Shown: piece by piece, positions 7,699 through 14,102 of the stretch
How positions within the stretch are numbered: position 1 is the first letter of the stretch
Layout: every line of letters starts with the position of its first letter
Assembly: GCA_963624095.1 (NCBI GenBank)
Contig: CAVFNZ010000056.1
Coordinates: 1 to 14,989 of the forward strand
Length of the DNA stretch: 14,989 nt
Direction: 5' to 3'
Source of the DNA: Phocaeicola_A sp963624095
GTDB lineage: Bacteria; Bacteroidota; Bacteroidia; Bacteroidales; Bacteroidaceae
Program-made: the position numbers and the translations under genes
Notes under the pieces: generated by a model
Database searches by the model: none
Seen by the model: only the letters and a program-made list of their open reading frames with translations
What the model was told of the DNA's origin: nothing

Positions 7699-8742
7699 TC
7701 AATCATTTTCCTGTAATGCACCGGCGGGATACTGCATCGTGACACAATGGAGCGAGCCATGCTGTTTGATGAGTGCCCGGCAGTCTATCCCCACCAACTC
7801 ATAACCAGGAAAGGCCTGCGTCAACACCGCCATCGCTTCGGCATCGTGAGAGGGCTGGTTGTACGTGGGGAAGAGTATTGCATTGTTCATTATCAGAAAG
7901 TTCGCATAGGTAGCAGGCAACCGTTCTCCATCCTCGAAGATGGCATCTGGCATGGGCAATGGGAGAAGGCGGTACGCCTTCCCGTCCGTCGTAGTGAAAC
8001 TCCGCAATTGCTGTTCCATAAGCTCAAGTTCGGAGTAATGCTCATCATTGGAATCCGTACATTTCACATAGACAATGGTGTCGTGCGGGCACAGACGGGC
8101 CAGCGTGTCAATGTGGCTGTCCGTGTCGTCTCCCGCTAAGTAACCATGGTCCAGCCAAAGGATACGTTGGAGATTGAACAGCCGTTTCAGCTTTTCTTCA
8201 ATGCCGGAACGGTCCAATGTCTCGTTGCGGTTGGGTGCCAACAGACAGGTAGAGGTCGTAAGCAAAGTTCCTTTTCCGTCACTCTCAATGGAGCCGCCTT
8301 CCAACACGAAGTCCAAACAATTGCGATAGTCGCCGTGCAACAAACCGGAGTCGAACAACCGGCCGTTTATCTGATTGTCGTAGTTGGCGGCGAACTTCAT
8401 GCCCCATCCGTTGAAACAAAAATCGAGAAAGAGCAATCCCTGTCCGGTACGCATGGTGATAAACCCATGGTCGCGAGCCCAGGTGTCATTCGTCGCGCAT
8501 TGGAAAAAACGGACATTCCGCATCGGAACGCCAGCCTTTTGCAAAGCCGCCTCCACCCGGTCAGGCTGCGGACTCACTATCAGCAGTCTCTGCCGCAAGG
8601 CTATCTCGCGGGCGATGTGCAGATAACAGGCTTCCACCTCATCAAGCATGTAGCTCCAATCCGTTCCTTCGTGAGGCCAAGTGAGTTGAATGAAACTCTG
8701 CGACTGCCATTCGGCCGGTAGAAATGAATCCGTATGTTCCAT
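7699..8742 (-). CDS. aguA: Agmatine deiminase
   Basis: A 347-residue member of the Porphyromonas-type deiminase family, converting agmatine to N-carbamoylputrescine and ammonia; aguB next door uses the product. Guanidino-group hydrolase motifs are visible: DTWARDHG (86-93), EGGSIESDG (148-156), GDDTDSHID (204-212), and the nucleophile C333 in GSLHCVTMQYP near the C-terminus. The text before the Cys (KQHGSLHC) is less Gly-rich than the plant-type GGGNIHC form. I chose the ATG at 8742 (MEHTDSFLPAEW) because family members begin just before the LPAEW/LTWPH segment. An alternative ATG at 8814 lies 7 bases after the upstream gene's stop and would add 24 residues; the frame is open even further, to 8877. 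Confidence 0.93.
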   Translation of the reverse strand: MEHTDSFLPAEWQSQSFIQLTWPHEGTDWSYMLDEVEACYLHIAREIALRQRLLIVSPQPDRVEAALQKAGVPMRNVRFFQCATNDTWARDHGFITMRTGQGLLFLDFCFNGWGMKFAANYDNQINGRLFDSGLLHGDYRNCLDFVLEGGSIESDGKGTLLTTSTCLLAPNRNETLDRSGIEEKLKRLFNLQRILWLDHGYLAGDDTDSHIDTLARLCPHDTIVYVKCTDSNDEHYSELELMEQQLRSFTTTDGKAYRLLPLPMPDAIFEDGERLPATYANFLIMNNAILFPTYNQPSHDAEAMAVLTQAFPGYELVGIDCRALIKQHGSLHCVTMQYPAGALQEND

Positions 8743-8821
8743 CTCCACGCCGAAATTCAGTTGCAGTGTATGCTCCCGACCGCCTGTTTTTGGTAATCCG
8801 ACTAATATTCCCATGATTGGC

Positions 8822-9361
8822 TTATTTTTGTTCTTCCTTAGGTTTACGGTCGAAGAAAGGATTCTTCGACGAGGCACTCAACGGGATAGCCAACACCTGA
8901 CGGCAACCGGGCAGCCATTGTAGACGCTGTGCTGCCAATCCGACGGAAAACATCACCCGTGTGTCTATACGAAGATCCGCCGCAGTGGCACAGGCGGAGC
9001 CGACGGCAATGCCCAAGTCGATGGAATTGAGGGCGCAAGGTGCACCGGCAGGACGCTTGGCGCACGCATCGTATCCACAATGTCCGCAGTTGAGTCCTTG
9101 CGGTTGCTCGCGCGTACCTATTATAATAATAGCTTCGGCGGAAAGAATGTTGTCCGCATCGCGCAGGAAAAACTTCATGCCATTCTCATCAAAGGTGGCT
9201 CTCGTCTCTTGACTCAGCCGTTGTATCTCTTCGCCCGTGACAACGGCCATTTCGATGATGTCTACACCTTTTCCCTTAGGGGCTGTGCGGGCGGCTGTCA
9301 TTATCTGTCGGGCTGCTTCCAACACGGAATCGTGACGTATGTCTCTTTCGTTCTGTATCAT
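8822..9361 (-). CDS. DUF2148 (ferredoxin-like, Cys-rich) domain protein
   Basis: A 179-residue protein of the DUF2148 family, whose biochemical role is not established. A cysteine cluster NCGHCGYDAC (C92, C95, C100) plus C109 in PAGAPC, with a further C124 in GSACATAADL, could bind an iron-sulfur cluster or another metal; this is inference from spacing. The N-terminal part (EAARQIMTAARTAPKGKGVD) matches the conserved start of the family and has a nitroreductase-like 'aarTaPkg' flavour. There is no signal peptide or membrane segment. It is the first gene of the operon that continues with aguA and aguB, under a good -7 box at 9395-9402. Nothing in the sequence says how it relates to polyamine synthesis. 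Confidence 0.85.
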   Translation of the reverse strand: MIQNERDIRHDSVLEAARQIMTAARTAPKGKGVDIIEMAVVTGEEIQRLSQETRATFDENGMKFFLRDADNILSAEAIIIIGTREQPQGLNCGHCGYDACAKRPAGAPCALNSIDLGIAVGSACATAADLRIDTRVMFSVGLAAQRLQWLPGCRQVLAIPLSASSKNPFFDRKPKEEQK

Positions 9362-9394
9362 AAATCTTAATTCTTTTGTATGTAAAAGCTTCTA

Positions 9395-9402
9395 CAAAGA
9401 TA
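9395..9402 (-). promoter_or_regulatory. -7 box of the DUF2148-aguA-aguB operon
   Basis: The minus strand reads TATCTTTG, an exact TAnnTTTG match giving a leader of about 27 bases. The expected -33 position lacks TTG and instead overlaps the inverted repeat at 9412-9434. Confidence 0.6.
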
Positions 9403-9411
9403 GCCCTTTTC

Positions 9412-9434
9412 CGCAAAACGATTGCGGTTTTGCG
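9412..9434. promoter_or_regulatory. Inverted repeat, possible operator
   Basis: CGCAAAAC (9412-9419) and GTTTTGCG (9427-9434) are perfect 8-base inverted arms around a 7-base spacer. They lie 10 bases upstream of the -7 box of the minus-strand agu operon, across its -33 region. The site could be bound by a dimeric regulator of that operon; an effect on fetA, whose promoter is about 75 bases away, is less likely. Confidence 0.35.
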
Positions 9435-9484
9435 TGGATAATACGCTGTTTGCCCCCCGAATGAATGACAAATTTCCTCTTTCC

Positions 9485-9515
9485 TTGGTCAGTTTTGCAA
9501 AAATAGCTACCTTTA
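9485..9515 (+). promoter_or_regulatory. Promoter of fetA-fetB
   Basis: TTG at 9485-9487, a 20-base spacer and TACCTTTA at 9508-9515 fit the Bacteroidota -33/-7 arrangement, with only the last base of the -7 box off consensus. The predicted leader is about 20 bases and includes AGAAAGGA upstream of the ATG. Confidence 0.5.
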
Positions 9516-9541
9516 TCGGCCATTTAGAAAGGACGATTAGC

Positions 9542-10165
9542 ATGATAAGAATTGACAACGCTTGCATCAAATATAATGACAAAACTTTGTTTAAAGGTCT
9601 CTCGCTACACGTGGCGAAAGGAGAGACGGTCTGTATATCAGGCGAGTCGGGGAGTGGCAAGACCTCTTTGCTGAGGGCTCTTTTGGGATTTGTGCCATTG
9701 GCGGAAGGTACCATCGAGCTGGATGGCATCACCCTTAACGCACAGACAACAGAGAAGATTCGGCGGCGCGTGACATACATTCCACAGGAACTTTCGTTCC
9801 CCACAGAGTGGGTAAAAGAGATGGTGATGCTTCCTTTTGAGCTGAAAGCCAATCACTCATCGGTGTTCTCGATAGAAAGATTGTTCGAAAACTTCCGATT
9901 GCTGGGACTGAAGGAAGAACTCTATGAGAAACGGGTAGGGGAGATTTCCGGAGGACAAAAGCAGCGCATTATGTTGGCTGTCAGTGGTTTGCTTGACAAG
10001 CCCGTCTTTGTGGCGGACGAGCCGACATCGGCTTTGGACGCGGAGTCGGTACACAAAGTGCTCGCTTTCTTCCGGCACCGGGCGCAGAACGGACAAACAC
10101 TCATTATGGTTTCGCACGACAAAGAACTCTCTGCCGGATGCGACCGCATATTCACTTTACATTAA
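9542..10165 (+). CDS. fetA: ABC transporter ATP-binding protein, FetA/YbbL type
   Basis: A 207-residue ABC ATPase expected to energise export through the adjacent FetB-like permease, on the cytoplasmic face of the inner membrane. Walker A is GESGSGKT (34-41), the Q-loop Gln is Q82, the signature is ISGGQKQR (135-142), Walker B with D-loop is VFVADEPTSALD (155-166) and the switch His is H192. The frame is open from 9422, but the start at 9542 (MIRIDNACIKYN) gives the normal first strand and has AGAAAGGA about 8 bases upstream, an unusually good ribosome site for this phylum. The FetA assignment comes from the short length and the FetB-type partner 6 bases downstream; E. coli FetAB is linked to iron efflux and peroxide resistance. 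Confidence 0.9.
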   Translation: MIRIDNACIKYNDKTLFKGLSLHVAKGETVCISGESGSGKTSLLRALLGFVPLAEGTIELDGITLNAQTTEKIRRRVTYIPQELSFPTEWVKEMVMLPFELKANHSSVFSIERLFENFRLLGLKEELYEKRVGEISGGQKQRIMLAVSGLLDKPVFVADEPTSALDAESVHKVLAFFRHRAQNGQTLIMVSHDKELSAGCDRIFTLH

Positions 10166-10171
10166 AATCCG

Positions 10172-10972
10172 ATGGATACGATAGATATAGGTTATTTGAA
10201 CTTGGCTGTGGGATTGCTTTTGATGGTGATTCCCATCTATTTCTTATGGAAATTCAAGACCGGACTGGTGAAGGCTACCATCATCGGCACACTGCGTATG
10301 GTTGTGCAGCTGTTTTTCGTAGGACTCTACCTGAAATACCTGTTCTACTATGACAACCCATGGATTAATGCCTTGTGGGTCGTCATCATGGTGATAGTGG
10401 CAAGCGAAACGGCACTTACCCGTACGCGGCTCAAACGTTCCATCCTTATGGTCCCGGTGAGTGTCGGTTTCCTCACGGCTTCCGTGCTGATAGGATTCTA
10501 TCTGCTGGGCTGCATCCTGCAATTGGACAACGTGTTCAGCGCACAATACTTCATCCCGATATTCGGCATACTGATGGGCAACATGCTTTCAGTGAATGTG
10601 GTAGCACTCAACGCCTTCTATTCGGGGCTTTTACGGGAGAAGCAGCTTTACTACTATCTCTTGGGCAATGGGGCCACCAGATTTGAGGCGTTGGCACCAT
10701 TCGTAAAACAAGCCATCATCAAATCCTTCAGTCCGGCCATCGCCAACATGGCGGTGATGGGACTGGTGGCACTACCGGGCACCATCATCGGTCAGATATT
10801 GGGCGGCAGCACGCCGAACGTGGCGGTCAAGTACCAACTGATGATTATCGTCATCACCGTCTCGGCCTCCATGCTGTCACTGATGATTACCATCGCGTTG
10901 GCTTCCCGCAAATCGTTCGACGCTTATGACTGCCTCAAACAAGTGATGATAGAGAAAAAAAACAATAATTAG
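10172..10972 (+). CDS. fetB: ABC transporter permease, FetB/YbbM (UPF0014) family
   Basis: A 266-residue integral inner-membrane protein with about seven hydrophobic segments (for instance residues 10-26, 36-60, 65-80, 95-115 and 130-150, with two more after 195). The family hallmark is GLVALPGTIIGQILGG followed by P-x-x-A-x-K-Y-Q, close to the E. coli FetB pattern GLVSLPGMMSG...AIKYQ. A cytoplasmic LGNGATRFEAL loop precedes it and is the likely coupling region for the ATPase. It follows fetA by 6 bases and certainly works with it. Iron as substrate is known for the E. coli pair and inferred here; other metals are possible. Confidence 0.92.
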   Translation: MDTIDIGYLNLAVGLLLMVIPIYFLWKFKTGLVKATIIGTLRMVVQLFFVGLYLKYLFYYDNPWINALWVVIMVIVASETALTRTRLKRSILMVPVSVGFLTASVLIGFYLLGCILQLDNVFSAQYFIPIFGILMGNMLSVNVVALNAFYSGLLREKQLYYYLLGNGATRFEALAPFVKQAIIKSFSPAIANMAVMGLVALPGTIIGQILGGSTPNVAVKYQLMIIVITVSASMLSLMITIALASRKSFDAYDCLKQVMIEKKNNN

Positions 10973-11005
10973 CCTTGAGCCAACGGATAATCCAAAAACT
11001 TTTTC

Positions 11006-11013
11006 TATCTTTG
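11006..11013 (+). promoter_or_regulatory. -7 box upstream of the Nif3-like gene
   Basis: TATCTTTG, followed by CAGCGG, is an exact TAnnTTTG match in the 67-base gap after fetB. It predicts a leader of roughly 20 bases. No -33 TTG is present at the usual distance; the nearest (10975-10977) is 28 bases upstream of the box. Confidence 0.5.
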
Positions 11014-11039
11014 CAGCGGATTATAGTTCGTAGAACATT

Positions 11040-11822
11040 GTGAAAATTAAGGAGATTGTGAATGCCCTTGAAAGGTTCGCACCCCTGCCATTGCAAGACG
11101 GATTTGACAATGCCGGCCTGCAAATAGGATTGACAGAGGTGGAAGCAACAGGGGCTTTGTTGTGTCTGGACGTGACCGAAGCGGTGGTGGATGAAGCCAT
11201 CGCCTTGGGATTTAATCTTATCGTTTCGCACCATCCGTTGCTCTTCCATGGATTGAAACACATCAGTGGAACAACCTACATCGAACGCTGTGCGCTGAAG
11301 GCAATCAAGAATGACATCGTCATCTATTCGGCGCATACCAATCTGGACAACGCACAGGGTGGAGTGAACTTCAAGATTGCCGAGAAGATTGGTCTGCATG
11401 ACGTGAGGATTCTGTTGCCAAAAGAACAGGAAACCACAACGGGCAGTGGGGTCATCGGCATGTTGGATGAACCGGAAACGGAACTGGATTTTCTGAAAAG
11501 GATAAAGAAAACCTTTGAAGTGGAGTGCCTCAGACATAACAAATTGACCGGCCGTCTCATCCAAAGAGTGGCTCTTTGCGGCGGGGCTGGCTCATTCCTG
11601 CTGCCCGAAGCGATGAAACGGGAAGCAGATGTCTTCATCACCGGTGAGATAAAGTATCACGAATTCTTCGACTATGACCGCAATATGTTGGTGGCGGAAA
11701 TTGGGCATTACGAGAGCGAGCAGTATACAAAAGAGCTGTTGGCGACCATTATTTCCGGAAAATTCCCGACACTGGAAATAGAAATGACCAAGATAAATAC
11801 AAATCCTATAAAATACCTGTAA
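11040..11822 (+). CDS. Nif3-like dinuclear metal-center protein
   Basis: A 260-residue NIF3/YbgI-family protein, a hexameric ring-forming family with a two-metal site per subunit and a debated function (GTP cyclohydrolase I type 2-like has been proposed). The N-terminal LQDGFDNAGLQIG, the metal ligands in SHHPLLF (H64, H65), AHTNLDNAQGGVN (H99, D103) and the C-terminal GHYESEQ (His/Glu) are all present. It is the short form, without the roughly 100-residue PII-like insertion found in many homologues. Translation begins at GTG: a TAG at 11031-11033 closes the frame, no ATG exists, and MKIKEIVNALE is the normal family start. Only 6 bases separate it from the zinc-ribbon gene, so the two are co-transcribed. 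Confidence 0.93.
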   Translation: MKIKEIVNALERFAPLPLQDGFDNAGLQIGLTEVEATGALLCLDVTEAVVDEAIALGFNLIVSHHPLLFHGLKHISGTTYIERCALKAIKNDIVIYSAHTNLDNAQGGVNFKIAEKIGLHDVRILLPKEQETTTGSGVIGMLDEPETELDFLKRIKKTFEVECLRHNKLTGRLIQRVALCGGAGSFLLPEAMKREADVFITGEIKYHEFFDYDRNMLVAEIGHYESEQYTKELLATIISGKFPTLEIEMTKINTNPIKYL

Positions 11823-11828
11823 GAAACT

Positions 11829-12635
11829 ATGGCAAAAGAGACAAAGAAAGATCCTCAGGATTTAACGGTAGAGGAGAAGTTGAAAGCACTCTACCAATTG
11901 CAGACAATGCTTTCTGAGATAGACAAGATTAAGACTTTGCGCGGTGAACTTCCACTCGAAGTGCAAGACCTTGAGGACGAAGTGGCAGGTCTGACCACTC
12001 GCATTGAAAAGATTAACGCGGAAATAGCTGACCTGAAGAATGGCATCTCCACAAAAAAACATGAGATAGAGGAGGCGCGCGCTTCGGTGGACAAATACAA
12101 GACTCAACTGGACAACGTGCGCAACAACCGTGAATATGACGTACTGAGCAAAGAGATTGAATTCCAAACACTGGAGATGGAGTTGTGCGAGAAACGCATC
12201 AAGGAGTTCTCACAGGCTATCGAAAACAAGACCGCTGAAATCGAGAAAAGCCAAGGACTCCTGAATGAGCGTAAGCAAGATTTGGACGTGAAGAAGTCCG
12301 AATTGGAAGAGATTGTTGCCGAGACCAAACAGGAAGAGGAGAAGCTCCGCGAGAAAGCCAAGAATCTGGAAGCCACTATCGAGCCCCGTTTGCTGCAGGC
12401 CTTCAAGCGTATCCGTAAGAACTCACGCAACGGATTGGGTATCGTTTACGTACAGAGGGATGCCTGCGGTGGTTGCTTCAACAAAATTCCGCCCCAGAGA
12501 CAGTTGGACATCCGTATGCGCAAGAAAATCATCGTTTGCGAATACTGTGGCCGCATCATGATAGACCCTGAATTGGCTGGCGTGCAAACGGTTCAACCCA
12601 CGGAGACAAAGTCGAAGAAAGAGAAAAAGGAGTAA
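11829..12635 (+). CDS. Coiled-coil protein with C4 zinc ribbon (CdsZ/CT398-like)
   Basis: A 268-residue protein with a long antiparallel coiled coil (about 15-190, Glu/Lys/Leu heptads) and a C-terminal C4 zinc ribbon: C213 and C216 (CGGC), C237 and C240 (CEYC). It ends in a Lys/Glu-rich tail. The architecture matches the family containing chlamydial CdsZ/CT398 and Helicobacter HP0958, described as chaperone-like or RNA/sigma-associated proteins; no role is established in Bacteroidota. The REYDVLSKEI segment in the coiled coil is typical of the family. It is co-transcribed with the Nif3-like gene, a recurrent pairing in bacterial genomes. Its TAA lies inside a small hairpin (12627-12642). Confidence 0.9.
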   Translation: MAKETKKDPQDLTVEEKLKALYQLQTMLSEIDKIKTLRGELPLEVQDLEDEVAGLTTRIEKINAEIADLKNGISTKKHEIEEARASVDKYKTQLDNVRNNREYDVLSKEIEFQTLEMELCEKRIKEFSQAIENKTAEIEKSQGLLNERKQDLDVKKSELEEIVAETKQEEEKLREKAKNLEATIEPRLLQAFKRIRKNSRNGLGIVYVQRDACGGCFNKIPPQRQLDIRMRKKIIVCEYCGRIMIDPELAGVQTVQPTETKSKKEKKE

Positions 12636-12642
12636 TCTCCTT
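12627..12642 (-). terminator. Small hairpin, possible minus-strand terminator
   Basis: AAGGAG (12627-12632) pairs with CTCCTT (12637-12642) around a TAAT loop that contains the stop codon of the zinc-ribbon gene. Read on the minus strand the stem is followed by TTTCTCTTTC. It could end leftward transcripts from the HsdR_N-like gene; the stem is short. Confidence 0.3.
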
Positions 12643-12649
12643 CCACAAA

Positions 12650-12742
12650 CAAGTCTCAAGCTAAAGCGAGCGAAGGATAGGACTCATAGAAAAGCGTATT
12701 GCTATTGTTGGGGAAATTCCCAATATTCCGTTCTGAGACTTG
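12650..12742 (+). ncRNA. Possible structured RNA closed by a 9-bp stem
   Basis: CAAGTCTCA (12650-12658) and TGAGACTTG (12734-12742) are perfect complements enclosing 75 bases. Inside is a purine-rich, apparently unpaired left half (AAAGCGAGCGAAGGATAGGA) and an apical hairpin where TTGGG (12708-12712) can pair with CCCAA (12719-12723). The long closing stem, open middle, apical stem and downstream hairpin recall the layout of 6S-type RNAs, but I recognise no family and see no TAnnTTTG box at its 5' end. It could be a processed 3' product of the zinc-ribbon mRNA or a leftward transcript. The strand is an inference. Confidence 0.33.
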
Positions 12743-12760
12743 GAAACCAGAACTTATAAG

Positions 12761-12803
12761 AAGGTCGTTTCGTGTTTCCTTCAGTGGAAGTCGAAACGGC
12801 CTT
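12761..12803. terminator. Hairpin between convergent genes
   Basis: AAGGTCGTTTCG (12761-12772) pairs with CGAAACGGCCTT (12792-12803) over 12 positions with one G-U pair, and an inner CTTC/GAAG stem lies in the loop. It is followed by CCTTATTC on the plus strand and CTTATAAG on the minus strand. Placed between the convergent zinc-ribbon and HsdR_N-like genes, it is the likely bidirectional terminator. Confidence 0.65.
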
Positions 12804-12809
12804 CCTTAT

Positions 12810-13259
12810 TCATAACATGGAGTAATCCGGGATATCCGGCAAGAAAACGTAACTTTGGTGTTCATAGTCCATCTTGCAGCAATAGTGCTTCAGTCCGTTG
12901 CTGACAATCAGATAGTCTACCTTCAACACCAGGTTGTAATTGGAAATCTGCGTGAACACCTTTTGGGTGATTTCAATATGCGGAGCCTTGTACTCAACAA
13001 TCATCTTAGGACTCAATTCTTTGGTATAGAGCACTGTGTCGCACCGCTTTGGCATGCCATTGAGCGAAAGTGAGACCTCGTTGCCCATCAGTGATGAGGG
13101 AAAATGCTTGTGCTCGATAAGGAAATGCACGAAGTGTTGGCGCACCCATTCTTCCGGAGTAAGAGCGACATACCGACGACGCAAAATGTCAAAGATTGCA
13201 TTCTTCCCGTTGCGGACAACAATTTTTGTCGGATATGGTGGTAGGTTTAACGGAGACAT
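12810..13259 (-). CDS. HsdR N-terminal-like (PD-(D/E)xK nuclease fold) protein
   Basis: A 149-residue protein resembling the isolated N-terminal nuclease domain of type I restriction HsdR subunits (HSDR_N_2 type). The PD-(D/E)xK core is visible as D74 in KRCDTVLYTK and E89-x-K91 in IVEYKAPH, after a helical EEWVRQHFVHFLIEHKHFP segment. There is no helicase domain and no hsdM or hsdS nearby, so it is not a restriction system here. In Bacteroidales genomes I recall this small protein standing beside amn and holA, as here, which suggests a chromosomal function in DNA or nucleotide metabolism that is not known. It is divergent from amn, 59 bases apart. Confidence 0.85.
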   Translation of the reverse strand: MSPLNLPPYPTKIVVRNGKNAIFDILRRRYVALTPEEWVRQHFVHFLIEHKHFPSSLMGNEVSLSLNGMPKRCDTVLYTKELSPKMIVEYKAPHIEITQKVFTQISNYNLVLKVDYLIVSNGLKHYCCKMDYEHQSYVFLPDIPDYSML

Positions 13260-13263
13260 TTAT

Positions 13264-13271
13264 TAAATTTG
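13264..13271 (+). promoter_or_regulatory. Candidate -7 box for amn-holA
   Basis: TAAATTTG matches TAnnTTTG and predicts a start near 13278 with a leader of about 40 bases. It lies only 4 bases from the ATG of the divergent HsdR_N-like gene. No -33 TTG is found at normal spacing. Confidence 0.4.
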
Positions 13272-13302
13272 CAATTGAACACAGAGTTTTTTGACTACAA
13301 AG

Positions 13303-13333
13303 CAAAATTACTACAATTATGAAGACCAAACAA
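13303..13333 (-). promoter_or_regulatory. Promoter of the HsdR_N-like gene
   Basis: On the minus strand TTG (13333-13331), a 20-base spacer and TAATTTTG (13310-13303) match the Bacteroidota -33/-7 consensus fully. The -33 element lies inside the first codons of amn. The predicted transcript start near 13296 gives a leader of about 37 bases. Confidence 0.6.
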
Positions 13334-14095
13334 GAAATCGTAGAGAATTGGTTGCCAAGATATACCAACCGACGTTTGGAAGATTTCACTCCTTACGTAT
13401 TGCTGACGAATTTCAATAACTATGTGGAGATGTTCGCCCAAATGTTCAATGCGGAAGTGATGGGTAGAAACGCCAATATGATTTCGGCGCAAGCCAACGA
13501 TATCACCATCATCAATTTCGGCATGGGAAGTCCCAATGCGGCTACGATTATGGACTTGCTCTGTGCCATTGAACCCAAGGCTTGTCTCTTTTTAGGGAAA
13601 TGCGGAGGATTGGACCAAAAGAACCAATTGGGTGACTTCATCTTACCGATAGCCGCCATACGGGGCGATGGAACATCGAACGACTACCTTCCACCCGAAG
13701 TGCCTTCACTGCCGGCCTTTATGCTTCAACGTGCGGTCTCCACCGCACTACGCGACAACGGGCGCGACTACTGGACCGGCACTGTCTACACTACCAATCG
13801 TAGGATTTGGGAACACGACGAGTCTTTCAAACAGACATTGAGAAAAACACGCGCTATGGGGGTGGACATGGAAACGGCCACACTGTTCAGTGCGGGTTTT
13901 GCCAACCACATACCTACGGGAGCCTTGCTGATGGTGTCGGACCAACCAATGACACCGGATGGAGTGAAGACTGAAAGGAGCGACAAGATGGTAACGCAAA
14001 AGTACGCTCAAGAACATTTGCATTTCGGTATCGAAGCCCTGCGACAGATTGTAGACAAAAAGAATACGGTAAAACATTTAAAATTCGACTGGTAA
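13319..14095 (+). CDS. amn: AMP nucleosidase
   Basis: A 258-residue enzyme of the purine/uridine phosphorylase superfamily that cleaves AMP to adenine and ribose 5-phosphate, part of purine salvage and AMP pool control. Visible marks are NFGMGSPNAATIMDL (phosphate/substrate loop, about 66-80), FLGKCGGLD (91-99), the ribose-binding MGVDMETATLF (180-190) and SDQPMTPDGVKTE, where the Asp acts on the base. E. coli Amn is about 480 residues with an extra N-terminal regulatory domain; this is the short, catalytic-domain-only form usual in Bacteroidota. It starts at the ATG at 13319. holA follows 7 bases after its stop, so the two are co-transcribed. Confidence 0.93.
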   Translation: MKTKQEIVENWLPRYTNRRLEDFTPYVLLTNFNNYVEMFAQMFNAEVMGRNANMISAQANDITIINFGMGSPNAATIMDLLCAIEPKACLFLGKCGGLDQKNQLGDFILPIAAIRGDGTSNDYLPPEVPSLPAFMLQRAVSTALRDNGRDYWTGTVYTTNRRIWEHDESFKQTLRKTRAMGVDMETATLFSAGFANHIPTGALLMVSDQPMTPDGVKTERSDKMVTQKYAQEHLHFGIEALRQIVDKKNTVKHLKFDW

Positions 14096-14102
14096 CAACG
14101 CC

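Noticed and set aside
8146..8721. Plus-strand open frame of 191 codons opposite aguA
   Set aside because: It lies entirely within aguA, whose catalytic motifs are intact; composition is that of an antisense frame.
9367..9852. Minus-strand open frame of 161 codons covering the fetA start and promoter region
   Set aside because: It overlaps the FetA Walker A region antisense and would span the agu/fetA divergent promoters; no family match.
12810..13259. A type I restriction-modification or other defence system
   Set aside because: Only an HsdR_N-like domain is present; no hsdM, hsdS, helicase domain or other defence genes occur in the window.
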